Origin: Blasia pusilla
Taxonomy: Eukaryota; Marchantiophyta; Marchantiopsida; Blasiales
Length of the DNA stretch: 64,000 nt
Direction of reading: 5' to 3'
NCBI GenBank assembly: GCA_050084515.1
Contig: CM114272.1
Span: 32,426,001-32,490,000 of the forward strand
The notes under the pieces were generated by a model. The model had not been told where the DNA came from. It saw only the letters and a program-made list of their open reading frames with translations, and did no database searches. Positions within the stretch are counted from its first letter, which is position 1, and every line of letters begins with the position of its first letter. A program made the position numbers and the translations under genes. Positions 43,801 to 57,914 of this stretch are shown here, piece by piece.

Positions 43801-46800
43801 ATATAAACTAATAAGAAGGTAAGAATTGTAAAGGATTATTTTATTACTTTCTTGTTTGTTTGTGAAAAAAATTCAAGTTTTCTACTGAAACTTTGACCAA
43901 AGGACCAAGGGCTATTACTAGTCCACTTTTATGATCAAATGAAGAGATCCTTGGTCTATTAGTAGGTTATACAAATCATCCTTTTTTTTGGGTGACGAAG
44001 ACTCTCATCCTTAAACTAACTTAATAAATCCTCATAATGTTGGGCTCAATTTGATGAAATAATGACTCCCCAAAGAATGAGTTATAGAGTTTATGCTATC
44101 TAAACTATGAAGAAAAATCTCGCTAAGACTTATGCCAGAACCTCTTGAAACTTTATATCAATCTTTTTGACTTCTTTCTTATCGTATTATCTTGAATCAG
44201 AAAAAATTCCTGCTTAAGCTAGCAAGCGTAAACATGAAAATTTTGGATGAATATCCCCAACTCTAATATAACTTTAACATATTTGTATCATTCAAGATCT
44301 TACATAGCCACTCACTGGCACTCATCGGTACATACACCTATTTAGTCAAAAGCTTGTTGTGTAGATATACATTAGTACACAACGTACATCATCTCATATT
44401 TGTACATCTAAAATCCATCCATCTCATAAATTTTAAGGCATATGTATATTAGCATTTGAGATTGACTCATGCCAATAACATTATGTTATTAGCTAGAAGA
44501 TTGAATTGTAAAGTATTCCACATTATACTCAATAAAATGAAGCTTCGCATCCACATAATATGCTTCCAATAAAGATAATAGATCAATGCACCCTTCTTTG
44601 CTAGTGATCTAATTAGATGCTTATCCAAAACCAATCTAGCTCAAGAGAATCCTTATCTTCCATACCAAAATAATCTCGATTTTCCTCAAGGAAAATATTT
44701 CTAAAGACTAGCTCCTAATGAGCCTATTTAAGAGTACACCCCTTTTGTGGTACTTCATAGTAATATATGTGCATAAATACCCAATAATTTATCAATTCAT
44801 AAAGGACTTGTAGCACCAATTGGACTTCATTCCCTCTAAGGTAATCCATGGTCCTTTCCTAAAGAACCAAATGAATACTTATGAAATATGGATCTCTCAT
44901 AAGAGCATGATGGCCTCTATAAAGACTTAATGTCACATACCCAAGGAACCATATAGGTCCAAATAGCATAAGCTAAGGAATTCCATATATGGAGTGACAT
45001 TATAGTTTGAAGAGTGGCCAACCTCTCCAAGGTTGCCACTCAATTAATGGAAAGGAAACCTTCCCTCCTACACGAGATGAGAAAGGATCCCAACCAAGCC
45101 TTTATGTAATCTTATCTTACTTACATAAATCTTTGAGAATTTAATGCTACTTGAAATTTTACAAGAAAAATAGTTATGTTCGAATGATAAATGAAAATTT
45201 GTAATGCTTATAGGAATGTGAGTTCCCAACCTTTTGATAAGCATTCCATCTTTATATAATACTCCAAAAATTTACGCATCTAGAACCATTCAATATTTTC
45301 TTTCATATATCTACAAATCCTTCCTTGTTTACTCAAGATTCTCTAAACTAATTTGTTTGAAGTCTATTCTATATTCCAATGTTCTACATACTATCGCTGA
45401 TTTTTTTTCTCAATGTCTAACCTATCCATGTGTCCTTCACATGAATGTAAAAACTAACTCTCAAATTTCCCCTCTCAAGGCCGCACAGTGGTTTAATATC
45501 TTGCTAAATCACATTCCTAATAAATTACTCATGTTATTCCTTTCTTAACATAAAATCTATGCAAATCGTAGCAAAAAAGTGTGAAAGACTCCAAATTGAA
45601 CATCAAACTCAACAATAAAATTATGCATAACTTTGAATTCTTTTTAATGGCCATCTAATTCTAGAAAGAACAGACTACAAAGTATATATAGATTCCAAGA
45701 TTATTTGCATATGCTATAGGATTCATAAAACAGACCAATCTTTAATACGTATGTATGATGGTCAATGCATATTTTGGAGCGAAATGTACGATAAAAAATA
45801 TTTCATGCTTTTTTATAGGTAAGGAAAGATGACATCAAAGCCCTAAAAGGATCCCACTATAATTATTCCTATAGTAGGTTATTTATGATCTACAAGGATG
45901 GGGTTGACTTAGATGCATAAGTCATGCTCCATCCTTGTATAGAGTGGCAAACTTTGTGAGGTTAGCCCCCTTTGTGTGTGTAGAAAGCATTCCGTGAGGA
46001 GACGGGTTTTTTTGAAGGACTTGGACATATAAAATCCCTTTCTTATCTAGCCTTAGATCTTTGTGCAAATAGAAATATAAACTTGCTACAAGCAAGACTC
46101 TACGTTGTTGAATTCTAAGGTCATAATTGACCAAAGGTAGAAGAAAAGCTTTGGTTTGTCACCGATATATATTTGTATAACATGTTTGAACCACAAAAAG
46201 ATCCTTTTTACTAAAAAAACGAGAATATTATAAATAAGCTATAAAAGCATAAAGGGATGTAGATAACATAGAGATGTAATTGTTTCTACTATGGATATGG
46301 GATTTATACATAAGAATTGGATTTAAAAAGTGAACATATTGAGAAGAAGATTTGGTAAGGGATTTTCAAAGATGAGACATGAGGTAACTTACGACGAAAA
46401 TACAATACTTAGAAAATTTTAAATGATGATTGGAATGAGAATGCAATAGTGTATTTTATCTTCAATTAATTTATCTTATAGACCGTGGTGCCTTTTTGTT
46501 TAGTTATGATAATTAATAATGCTATGGAATTGATAGAGTTAGATATGATAATTTCTTTTCATCATATGAGTTCATCTTTTGAGTTTTTTAAATTAATAAG
46601 GGTATGAAATAAGTATTTTTTAAGATATTATAATAGGAGGAATGGTAATTTTTTTTCAATAGGGACCTATAAATCATAGGAAAATATTTAGAAAGGTATT
46701 TTAAAATACCATTTGACACACGTAATACATAGGGGAGATCTAAATGATGACCCGCAACATTAACATCACAAATTGTTACATTATATGTGTACAATTTCTT

Positions 46801-46970
46801 AACTTATTCTCATTTCTTTTATCTTTAGAGATAGTGTCAAAGAAGAAGATACTTATCCGGCTAACATCATCATATGAGAGTGTGAGTGAGGATTATGGAT
46901 GAGCAATAATGTTAAGAAAAAAAATTACATTCCATTATAGAAATAGAAATGCAATGGAATTGGCAAAACT
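43801..46970. other. AT-rich intergenic stretch
   Basis: No frame with family resemblance is visible. The longest (45,234-45,548 on plus) has a low-complexity Ser/Tyr/Ile composition and no motif. I see no RNA gene. Confidence 0.4.
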
Positions 46971-47011
46971 CTTTGTGGATTAGTAGTGGCAATAATCACT
47001 AATCCACAAAG
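46971..47011. repeat. short hairpin upstream of the NHL gene
   Basis: CTTTGTGGATTAGT and ACTAATCCACAAAG form perfect 14-bp arms around a loop of about 13 nt. It lies about 420 bp before the first ATG of the NHL gene. Confidence 0.75.
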
Positions 47012-47428
47012 GAAAGAAAAATTATATCATTACTCTTTTAAGATTTAAGAAAAGAAAGATTTTATTTAAATTTGGAAATAATTTTTTTTTCTAAATTATT
47101 CAAAAAATAATTCTCGCTCGTGCTAAGCCCGATTTAGTTGGCCCCATTTCCGGTTGCGGTGATAATCTACGATAGGGCTGCCAAAACCCTAGTGATGTTT
47201 TCGGGGAGTGAAGTGTCTTGTGAGATCCATCGCCTCGCTAGTAGAGGGAGGCATCGAACAGCTTGTCGAGTCTCTGTGAATTAATGAAGAAGAATTGAAG
47301 TGCCTTGGTCGAGAAAAGACTTTGTGCTAGCGCTTTGTAATCCAGCAAAAGCAGTGATTTTCCGAATTTTTCGAAATTAGCGGGCAGCTGACCAGTGGAA
47401 TGAAGAGAAGCTCGGACGTTGCAAAACT

Positions 47429-50400
47429 ATGGCCTCTTTTGTTCCAACGTCGGATCAATGGCGCGGGAGAATGCTCTGCAACGTTGCGGGTTCGTTCCGT
47501 CTTAGAGACGTGGCGCTGTGTTCCAGGTCATATATCTGCTCCATTTTCTATGTCCAACCTTTGAATTGGACTTCTACAGCTGTATCGATGAATCTGAAAA
47601 ACGAACGCCTGAATCGATCGTGTACTGGTATTGTTTGTACTTATCTAACTAGCTAACACGACGGATTTACTCCACAAGGGAGTTTCGTAACAGGAAGGAA
47701 CAGAAACGATATTCAGAAAATGCCACAAGGATCGAATTTGCTTTCAGTTCTATTCCTTCAAAAAAGTCCGACTTATGACAAAGTCTCGTACTTCTATTAT
47801 TGTTTTCATTAACCATTCTGAATCCACATTTGATTTCTCTTCTCTCTCTTTTCTTGCACTGTCTGGTGGTGATAATTTTGATTCAGTTGAATACCATCTA
47901 AGATCAGGTGTTCGGCGCCGTCGGGTATGAACTGTATGCTACCTACTTAGCGTGCCAGTTGGTAAATTATTTCACCTCCCACAAGTCATAAATCAGGGCA
48001 CTTATGCGTAAGAACCTCGAAATGTTTAAACCTCCCGCAAGCGAATATATTTGAACTTTCTCATCCATCTGAAAAACTCTTGATCTAAAGAATTTTGCCA
48101 CCAATAGACCTAAAACAGGTTGAGTTTATTTAGGAAATAAAATACTTGTCTATGTAGACTCAAAGCGAAGAAATGCCCATATTTCTCTCTCGAAATCTGT
48201 ATGAACAGGTTTTTTCACGGTGATGATGCATGTGTGCTAGAGGCATTGAAGCTTTATGCTGCTTATGCAGGCGTTAATTCTGCCCAAAGATCAAAATCTT
48301 CTGTGGGATATGGCCCAGAGCACTTGCAAATCCAGCAGGACGACGATAAAAGAAGAGCTGCAATGTGGGAAATTAGGATGCCATCAAAGTTGTCAGTAAT
48401 TCAGACTAAACCATGTCACGACACACTGCTGTCCTCTCCAGGTAACTTAAACTTGTAGTTCAAAAGCTATTCATTCCAACACGTGTGGTCTCCATTGTTG
48501 TTAAAGGCTGTATAGTTAATGCTTGTTTGTCTCCAATCCATTGATTAGTTTTACCATTTTGGGTGATTCCGATCACTCGTCATCGACGTTAGTTCATAAC
48601 CATCTAATTTGTACAGATCAGAAATGCTGTCATTTCAGGATGTTTGGATGTTTTCAAGTAGCAGTCGTGTTGCTGTTTTGTGGTTTTCTTTTAGCTAACG
48701 TGATTGTGAATTGTAGGTTCTTTGTCAGCTGACAGTGAGAGAGGGCATCTATTCATTGCGGATACAAATCACCATCGTATTATCATAACCGATGGAGATG
48801 GACGAGTCTTAGACTTTGTGAGGGCTTGAGAATCCAGTATTTCTGTCTGTTGAAACTTGCTGCTTAATCCGCTAGATTTGTTTAATGTGTTAGTGGATGA
48901 CCTAGAATTGGTGATAATTGAGAGATTCTTATATGTGACACCTTTTGGCATGCAGTAAACTTGACAACTATTTCCTACATTTAGAAACTGATCCATGAAC
49001 TCAAATCGTTTGTAAACCAGCGTTTAGGACACTGTTTTTTCTCTTACAGTTGCCCAAATTCTGTTTCCTTGGAGTGATGATGAAATTGGTGGACTGCAGA
49101 TTGGATCCTCTGTAGGTGTGAAGGATGGCACTTTTGAGACTGCACAACTACAATACCCAGCATCTACAGTCTTTGATGCTGATCGTAATCATCTCTACAT
49201 TGCCGACTCTATGGTAGGCAGTTTCTCTGTGAACTTTTTTCTCCTGTTAATTTAAGTTTTATAAGGAAGGGTTACAAATAACAGGCATTTTCTGAAGCAC
49301 TGGTGACTTTGTCAAATTTTTGTCTTGGTTAGGTCATTCATAGATAGAGTGTGGGGCCATATCTTATGTCTTTTCGCATCTCATAAAGGTGCTATCTATT
49401 TTGTCTGATTTCTGGTCATGAATCTCATGTAAGCTTGGCAAGAGACGAAGGATGGTTTTGGGAGTCCTTGAGCGAGATTTCTCAGTTGTGCACTGTGGTT
49501 TTTTTTGCTTTGTTTTCAGTGTCAAGAGTTATGTCGCACCTTCACGCTATAGTTCCTCTATTGCTGCCTAACGAAAGTTGCAATTTAGAATACACGCAGA
49601 ATCATGTAGTCCGCAGAGCAGATCTGAGCAAGAGGATTGTGAATAGTATATGTCCACAAAAATTGGACTACAACGAAACTCTGTCATGGAATAAAATATC
49701 AGTGTGGATGCAACAATTTGGACTTGCAACACCTAAACATGATAAGCAGTTCACCGAGCAAGAGATTGGGGAAGCAAGCGAGGATATAATGTTGAAGTGT
49801 CCTTGGCATCTTCGACTCGCACCGCATGGACAACTTGTAGTTGCAAATCAAGGGTGAGGTTCAGATTGCTCTATCTCATTTCTGGCATGGTTCTTTGATA
49901 ACTAAGTTTTCACTATATTCATGCTTCCCAGTGGTTCCTCCTATCTTTCAACACTAGCAAGAACTCACATGCAGTTGTGGAGAAATGGTAATATTTTATC
50001 ATGAATGAGATATAACACAATTACCCAAGTCTGACAGAATGGGTATCCACCCTGAATTTCTATCTTCAGTTTGGTACTATCCTTGAGTTCAGCCTTCATG
50101 CTGATGTACATGACAACATGCTTCAGGTTTGATGATCTGTGGGTGCTCAATCCCGACTCTGGAGATGTTACGAAAGTTCCATGTCAAGGTCTTCCTCCAC
50201 CTGCAACTTGTTCATTACTGTCTCCTTTTAGTGTCCTCCTCTGTAGGCATTTGCTTTGATGCAGAGCAACAGTTTTTTATCCTGTTGTCATGAAGCTGAG
50301 TGACAAGCTTGAGAAGGCTTGGTATCTGTGGATGCTATCCGTTGCTTATTATGCTTTGCCGTAGGGCCTGTAGTTTGATATGCAGTGTCAACAAAGTACC

Positions 50401-53095
50401 TTTAGCCAGGCTGACAAATTGAGGGGATTTTCTCTGCATGTCCAAATGTGGTATAGGTTGTAGGAACTGTTGGAAATTGATGTGCATAGGATTTTCACAG
50501 GTAGTGGCTTTGTTGATAAAGTCAAAGGTTTGTTTTTATTTTTATTTTTTAAATAATCAAAGGAAGAGTTAGACTAGATCCCAATAGGTCCCTTCATGAT
50601 TGCTTGTGCAGGGTCTGAAATGGTGTTCGGGACCTTTCTGGAAAAGTCAGTTGCGTCAAAAGATACAGAGGAAGCACACAAGTTGATGCTTCATTTATTG
50701 AACAAAATTCCGGCTATGGCAACAAACCTATCAAGACCTATTTCAGTCATGGACATGATTTCACGTGTAGCAATATTGCACAAAACAATCTTTCTCATAG
50801 ACACAGGTGTGCTCTATGCTCTCTTGTCACTTCAAGTGAAGTTCGTTCATAACTGTCATATCTAGACTTTCTAGATGGAGATATAAAATTCATGTCAGCT
50901 TGTTCTACAACTTCAGGCAGAAGCTTGCTATGGCAATCAAAGTTCAAAACCTTTCATTAGTTGGAAAGCTGGAACTTGATCAATACAGGTATATTTGTCG
51001 TATGTTTCTATGAATGAGATTCAACATTGTGATTCCTTCAATGGGAACATATTATTGGTTTGGCATGTGATTTGTTTACAGAAAGCCGGAAACTCTGGAA
51101 GATGAATACAGAGACTCGAAGCATCTCCACAGTTCAGTTTGCTAATCTCAGTTGTCTTGGGCTGCCGTGGTGGTGGTCAATTCCTTCTCTTAACTTATTA
51201 AGTTCAAGCTGGTACGTCTCTGCATTGATTCATTGCAATTGTTGTGAGGTTCTCACAGGGGTGTATCTGGCAAAAAGTAAAGTCCGCCATTAGACTTATG
51301 ATACTTACTGCTTATGATTGTCTCTTATACTCTAGGTTTAAAGTTTCTCTATTTTCTGGAACAGCACAAGAAAGAGTGACCTAAAGGTGGGAGAGGATGA
51401 AAGTCGGTATCATGACCTCCAGGTTCAGCCAGGCGAGTAGCTTCGATGCTTGCAATTTTCTAATTATTAAGAAATATCAGTCACTCAGGATGATAAGGAT
51501 TTTAAGTGAGTGTTACCATTGGGATGTTGGGATCAGGGTTCAAGTTTTGGCACAACTTGCTCTTTCTCTGTAGGCTCTTTAAACAAATGATGATTTTGTT
51601 AATTTCCAGCTATGATAATTCCCACAATTGTTACCCATAACAAAACAAGTGGATCAAAAGAACAGATTAACGTACACTACTTTCTGTAGATTCCTAGAGA
51701 GATGCAGCAAAGTGGATGGAATTAGGTAAAGATATATGGTATTTTCTGAGGAGAAAATAAAAAGAAATCCCATTGAGCTGATGAGTCCATTGGGAAATAA
51801 AGCATTTTGTGCAATTCACTGCATCTATTTGGTAAGACTACACTCATACCTCATCATGCATGAATTTATTCTTGATTCATGATCCAGGTAGATGCCTCAT
51901 ATGCCTTGATCTAGTACTTCCTGAAGGACTGGAACTGGCATCTCCCCTTGAAGACAGCTCTATATGGCGACAAGCAAGGGGCAGTGTTGTGGAGTTAAGT
52001 ATCCTTGGAGGCAGTCTTCGTTCACACAAGGTTTGTCTTTTCCTTCACTAATGGGGCAATTTTTTAAAAGAAATCTTCGTAATCTTGTTTTGTTGACAAA
52101 CCCAAAGCCTCTTTCTTAGTTCCGATCAATGTCAGAGGATGCCTGAGTCATCATAATGTGGCTTGTTTGTATTTAAAGGAAAGCTGTCAACTATTGGCTC
52201 TGTATATCTTGAAGAAGTTGGGAAGGAATATTCAAGCACTTACATTAGACTGGGTGTGATTTGTCTGTAATAGGTATCTGGTGCTCAACAGTGGGTGGAT
52301 GACCTGGAGGACCTTGACTCTGATTCTGAAGACAATGAGGAGTTATCAGGGCCCCAGCAGTGTGGAAGTGGGCTTCCCTTCTATTTGCTGGTTGACACCA
52401 GTCCAGGGACGGGGGAGGTGGGTTGATGTCACGTTCAAATAAAGCGAGACATCGTGGATAGTGAACTTTTATGAAGAATAGAGTTGAAGTGAAGTCATTT
52501 GTTGATACTGCAAGCAGATAAAACTAATCTGAAAGGATCCGCAGCAAGGGAAATCTGCCTTGACCTTGGTGGCACATTTTTGCTTTACTACAGTTAAATA
52601 GAGATTAGTGTTAGAATGTGTGTCATGCTTGTAAACTCCCCCTCCCCAAAATGTCACAGAGAACCTGACTTAGTAGTGTATGAGCTTCTCATACATGCCT
52701 GTGTTGTTGCAGGTGTTTATTGATGCTGTTTTGTACTTGAAACACGCAGTTGCCTCAAGCAGTGCTACAAGTCGCATAGAATTTAGGATAAATGATTTTG
52801 TCAAACAGGAAGAAAATGAAATCAATACATCTGAGGGACCAAATGTTTTAAGTGAGTGGATAAAGCATCAGGACTGTGAGATTTATGTAAGACATTTGCG
52901 AATCAGGGTGAACCTCGATATAAGAACCACTGCACAGGAGGAGAGAACAAAGCATATAAAGTTACAATTGTAAACATTTCATTTTTTGATTGCTTAAATT
53001 TAATCTTTTATCTCCTCAAGGTGATGCAATCAGATTGGATAAAGCCAATCACAGTCATCCTCGTTGATTTACTTGGGACAGGATACCGACATGCT
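47429..53095 (+). CDS. NHL-repeat protein, EMB1974-like (multi-exon)
   Basis: Exons with matching splice sites and phases run 47,429-47,526, 48,209-48,441, 48,717-48,817, 49,100-49,213, 49,600-49,853, 50,127-50,188 and 50,612-50,806. Later exons lie near 50,917-50,995, 51,080-51,212, 51,366-51,429, 51,887-52,030, 52,275-52,418 and 52,714-52,909, with a possible last one to 53,095. NHL beta-propeller signatures are LFIADTNHHRIIITDGDGRV (exon 3) and HLYIADS followed by NHVVRRADL across the exon 4/5 junction. PWHLRLAPHGQLVVANQG and LWVLNPDSG form further blades. C-terminal pieces (SSIWRQARG, AQQWVDDLEDLD) resemble the plant EMB1974 family, whose loss is embryo-lethal in Arabidopsis. Its biochemical role is not known to me. 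The first donor (GTCATA) is weak but fits in phase. Exons 8 to 10 could not all be joined in frame. Apart from this the gene looks intact. Confidence 0.75.
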
Positions 53096-55420
53096 GCCCT
53101 TAAGTTGTTTCTCCCCCCTCCAAAAGTTGGATACGTATTTAATATAATCTCATGTCAGTGCTGACTTAGAGAGGCTCTGCACATCGAACATGAAGTGACT
53201 TCATCATTCAAGCCATAGAGCTAGTGGCACATTTTTTTGGAGTGGGAACTCTAATCGATGCTGCACTGGAGGCTAACCTAGTGGAATGGGCAGGTAAATG
53301 ATGTTACTTGACTTCCATTATAAGCAGCTATGCTAACATCAGCCAAATGACACGAATCTGAAACTTCCATGGCATGCAGGGTTTTATGAAAACTCTACTG
53401 GTATAGTTGGCAAACTTCTATGTAGGTCATGGTATTGAATTGTGAGAAATGGAGGTAACATGTAGAACTAATAGATAAGGTTTGATGTACTTTGTGTTTC
53501 ATGTGGAAGTGTGCACTATGATGCGAATACCAGGAATCCAGGGCTGTGGAAGGTGATCATCACATGTCCTAGAGGGATCACTCAATCGGATGGTTAATCC
53601 TATATTCAGGAGAGAAGAACATGGTTAAGGTACTTCAGCGTACCTCAGCTTCAGTATCTTCTTAGGACGGATTCCTCCTCTATTATTGTCAGGGACTGCA
53701 GTGCAGAGTGACCAACCTCATTTATTTATACCTTGATTAGTGTGTTCTTGCTCTTGTTGATGTTTTGTATTTTTTATGGAGAACTGTAGTCTGTTGTTTC
53801 TTTCACAAGTTTACAATTTCTTTGATAAGTTTTGTCACAACCGAGGATGACCAGCAGTTTTTTGTCTAGGAGTTACCACTTTTGATTTTTTATTGCTGCC
53901 AAGGATTTTGTACTAGTAATGCCAATTGGCTTAATGCTATGTAGATTCATCGTGTTGCATGCTGTTGAACCAACTTGTCTTGGCCCAAATTGAAAGTTAT
54001 GCCCATCCCATTACATCAAGCATCTGGTTGTGCTCATTGGCTACATATCTATGTCCCAGCCATCCATGCCACATCACCTTTTGATGCAGCGCCATAGTTG
54101 CGACTGGTATCACCTGCAATGGCTCGATAAAAGCCCCCTCCCTCCGTATTTTCGTTCGCATGAAGTAGCAGGATTTTCTCCTCTATAACTTTAGCTCCAC
54201 TAGGGTGGGGCATACTCCACTGCAGGATTAAAATGTTAATTAGTACTACTGAATAGATTCCATAACTATTTTTTGAAGTTTGAGTAATTTTCTTGAGAGA
54301 TTTTCTCCCTTCTATCCCTTCTTATTATGCTCTCAAGGTTTGAGTGAGTGGACTTGGAATTTGTGAACATGAATCATCAAAATAAAGAATGGTAAGCCCT
54401 TGCTGGCAATCCTAAGTTGTGTCATACAACCTATGTCTTCTAAATCCTCTTCAGCTTTTTGATTCGTAGTGAGGAACTATGGGTAGTCTAAAGATTGCCC
54501 TCTTAAACTTGTCATCCCACTTCCCCTGGTGATCCCTAATGGGTTGCTTTGCAAACGTCAATTCTGCTAGAAATTTTGAAGTTGATTGGTCCAATGGTTG
54601 TCCACCCATATCCTCAATTTTGGCATTTTTTATTCTATTTACAATTATATTCCAGTTATATCCACATGGTTGCCTTTGGGCGTTGTTCCACATCACTTAA
54701 TATTTAACTCTATGATGAAAGTTGCTGGTTGGTTGTGAAAGGATGTCTCATTTTGTCCTTTCATGCGTGCAACCAACAAATGGCTATCAGCTCTACTTAT
54801 TGTCTTGCTTGATCCCTTCCAACATGTGTGAGCCTACTATTTTCAAGGGTTTCACTTCTTTGGGAGTATCATTACACCCGAAAAGAATTGCCCCTCTCCT
54901 TGCAATATAGTATAAATTTGGGATGTGTTACCATCCACTTATGTAACTGAAATTTTTGCAAATGAGGGTGCCATCCACCCTTCAATTAAGGAGAGGCCTC
55001 TGGAGTATCATTGATTGTACCTAAGCCATTGGCAAGAGTGAGTTGAAGAGCAAGAAGGAATTCAACCAATCGCAAGGTTGTGGTAGTTGTTGTTTCCATT
55101 GTTGCACTTGAAGTTGTCTAAGAAATTTGAGCAATCATCTACATTGTGATTGCTTTGAGAACATGTCAATAATGTTGCTTGCTTATATGTTGTTTGTGCG
55201 ATGATAAGAAGTTCTAGAGAGTAGCCTTTACTTACTATGTAAATCTTGGGGAGATGATTACTATGATTCTTTATAACACTAAGGCACGAATCCTTCATAC
55301 TTCAATAATAAGGTACTTTAGACTTTGATTGCCATTATAGATACTATTCTTATAACGTAAGTGTTTCTTTTTCGCAATGTCCTTAGCTATCAAGCTAACC
55401 CATAAAATGAAAGGTAGCTT
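53096..55420. other. 3' flank of the NHL gene and intergenic DNA
   Basis: The first few hundred bases probably include the 3' UTR. After that no protein or RNA gene is recognisable. A minus-strand frame at 54,451-54,696 (CGYNWNIIVNRIKNAK and onward) has no family I know. Confidence 0.4.
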
Positions 55421-57383
55421 TTGATCTCAGTTGCTTGACATAAAATTATTAGATTATGATGTGGTAAGATAAACCTTATGACTTACTAATTCTATAACCA
55501 TTAAGGCCATCATTTTTAAGAGCCCACTTATCAGTGATATTGTTTACTATATATTAAAAAAGTATGTTATTACCAAGTTCATCCTTCACCAACAAAGTAT
55601 GTTTTGGATTGAACTTATATTGTTACCCATGAAATTTCTTTGAAAAATTTGTACGCAATGCTGTTCAATATAGCTAACCTACTCCAATTTTCCGTTTCAC
55701 TGTGATAGGGAGTGATAGGCATGAAGAGACTACCTACAAAGAGGAAGGGGACAAGTGCGCCCATGGAGTGCAAGGTGGAAAGAAAGCAGCATTGTGTCCC
55801 TCATTATCCTTTGCCATCTAATCATACCACATATTTTGCACCATAGAGAGAACCAGTGCGCGTTGAAGTTTAGGGTAGTTTCTCAAAACCATGTCTTCAT
55901 GAGTGGATGCAAGTTCCAACACATTAGTAAAGGTTTGATTATGCTGATTCAAATCTAAAATCTTGTTCCATTTAAGAAATGGGATAATCATTTCTCTATC
56001 TTAGTACACAAGTGTGAGTATAAGTTTTACCTATGAGCTATAGTTGGCCAAAACCATGATCAGGCAATCTCTATCGCAACAATATAAACTTCATCTAATA
56101 CTAACACTAGCGATATAATTACAGCAATATTGATGTAACTTGAAGTCAATTAATTTTTTTGTTATGTCAAAAGCAACTATTTCTGCACTTTTACGATTGA
56201 AGACCTTGAGCTCTCGAACCAATAGGGGATAGGAAATTTTTTTTTTTTTGGTCACGTATGGTTCGGAGGGCAGCATTGACTGACCCTATCTATCTTCAAT
56301 ATGAGGGGCCCTGGATTGGAGGGTACTTTTTGAGTTCTTGAACCTCCAAATTACTAGTGAACTACATGTGGATAACTTGCAACTTTGTGAGTGAGGTACT
56401 CACATTGTCGTGATCCTCATAACGAAATAAGTGCCAAGCAACACATTAGAACTCTAGTGGGTTCACGTTAGTAAGGTTGCTCGTTAGAGAGGTTTGATGA
56501 AGAAGATACAAGATATGAGATGTGAGCAAGGTTGATTGTTTCACGCGTTGTGGTTGTGACTAAGAAAACTTGTAGCAAACCTGAACCGAAACTTGAGAGG
56601 AGTCGAGTTTAGTTGAGAACTGGACTCGATATGGGACTAGTGTTTTGGGGTTTTGATAATATTTTGGATTCTAATTCTCAAACTTGATGTGCGTTTGGGA
56701 CAAGTAAGATGGTGGTAAAAAGTTTATGTGAAGCAAGTTCCAAACATACCAAAGATCTTAAAAAAAAAACATAAGCAGAGATAAAAAAACTATACAAAAA
56801 TAATTCTTTGAGGAGTTGGGTTTAGGACCAGAAGGAGTAGCCCAAGAGTCTTTTCCCAAAGATTAGGTGGAGGGCGGAGAATCCAAAAGTATTGACAAGG
56901 GGGAGGGTCTCTACAGATGTTTAGAATCCAATTCCCACTTTGGGATGTCAAGAGGCGAACCAAGGGCACGGAATAGAGTGGGAGGTTGGTGTTGGGATGC
57001 GAAGGCCAAGCCAAGTCCAAAAGAGTGGATTTCCGAGGCTACTCTTGGATTCCAACCTGTGGCTGATTTTCATGGGTCTCAGTTAAGGACTCAAGCGAGG
57101 TCCATTGAGCAGTTGAGATTGCAAGGCAAGCAAACGTCATTTTAGGTACTTGCACTATCTAGAAAGTGTTTCAATTCTTGAAAGACTTGCATGTGTTGGG
57201 AAGTGAGGAACTAGGAAGGTTAAGCTTGATGAATGACCCGAGGCGAGGAAGGCTTGTTGACCCAGACCACTCTAATGTGAGTGTGTTTGGGTGTATATCA
57301 ATAGTGAGCGTCTTACTAAATGTACACTTCTGCAACACTAGATATTAACTTTCAAGAGGAGTAGGCACACGACATGCATGATG
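55421..57383 (+). repeat. 2.0-kb repeat, right arm of the inverted pair
   Basis: It is the reverse complement of 40,385-42,221, from CTTTTGATCTCAG on the inner side to CTTTCAAGAGGAGTAGGCACAC on the outer side. It has an extra segment of about 130 bp near 56,190-56,330. There is no endonuclease at its outer edge, so this copy stops where the other meets LINE ORF2. Confidence 0.75.
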
Positions 57384-57870
57384 CAACTACTTTGTTGATG
57401 ACTCTACAATTTCATTTCTATATTTTGATACTTTATACTCCCATTCTAGATAGAGAGGGATCTCCAAGAGGATTTCCTCGTTATAATACTCATTCCCTTC
57501 CCATATCGTGAGTATATGGAAACTCATGATATGGGAAGTGAATAAGAGAACAATTCTATATAAAAGAGAATTTGATATTCAATTTTATGCTACTCCAAAT
57601 CTTTCCTCCATTGTTTTCATTTAGTTTTAACTATGGTTAGTTTTCCAAACTACGGTTGGAAGTTTATCATGGTTACAAGTCTCCCATTTCAATTAGATCA
57701 GTAGTTATTTCTAGTTAGTTTTGATGAAGTTAATTGTGCTCTTAATGAGTTGACTTGATCGTGGTATATTGGCCTACTCATGATGTGCTGGTTGATTAGC
57801 TGGCATGCTCATGTTGTGTTGCCCCTTCCACTTTGCCTTACCATGCTATAGTCCCTTTTGCTAACCCTTT

Positions 57871-57874
<4 letters not shown>

Positions 57875-57913
<39 letters not shown>
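57875..57913. repeat. (TC)n microsatellite
   Basis: About 19 uninterrupted TC dinucleotides. The opposite strand gives a poly-Arg/Glu open frame of no meaning. Confidence 0.95.

Positions 57914-57914
<1 letters not shown>

Noticed and set aside
47400-47562. Alternative NHL-gene start at 47,400 (MKRSSDVAKLWPLLFQRR), mitochondrial-presequence-like
   Set aside because: Its frame does not join the second exon in phase, whereas the ATG at 47,429 does with a GT donor at 47,527.
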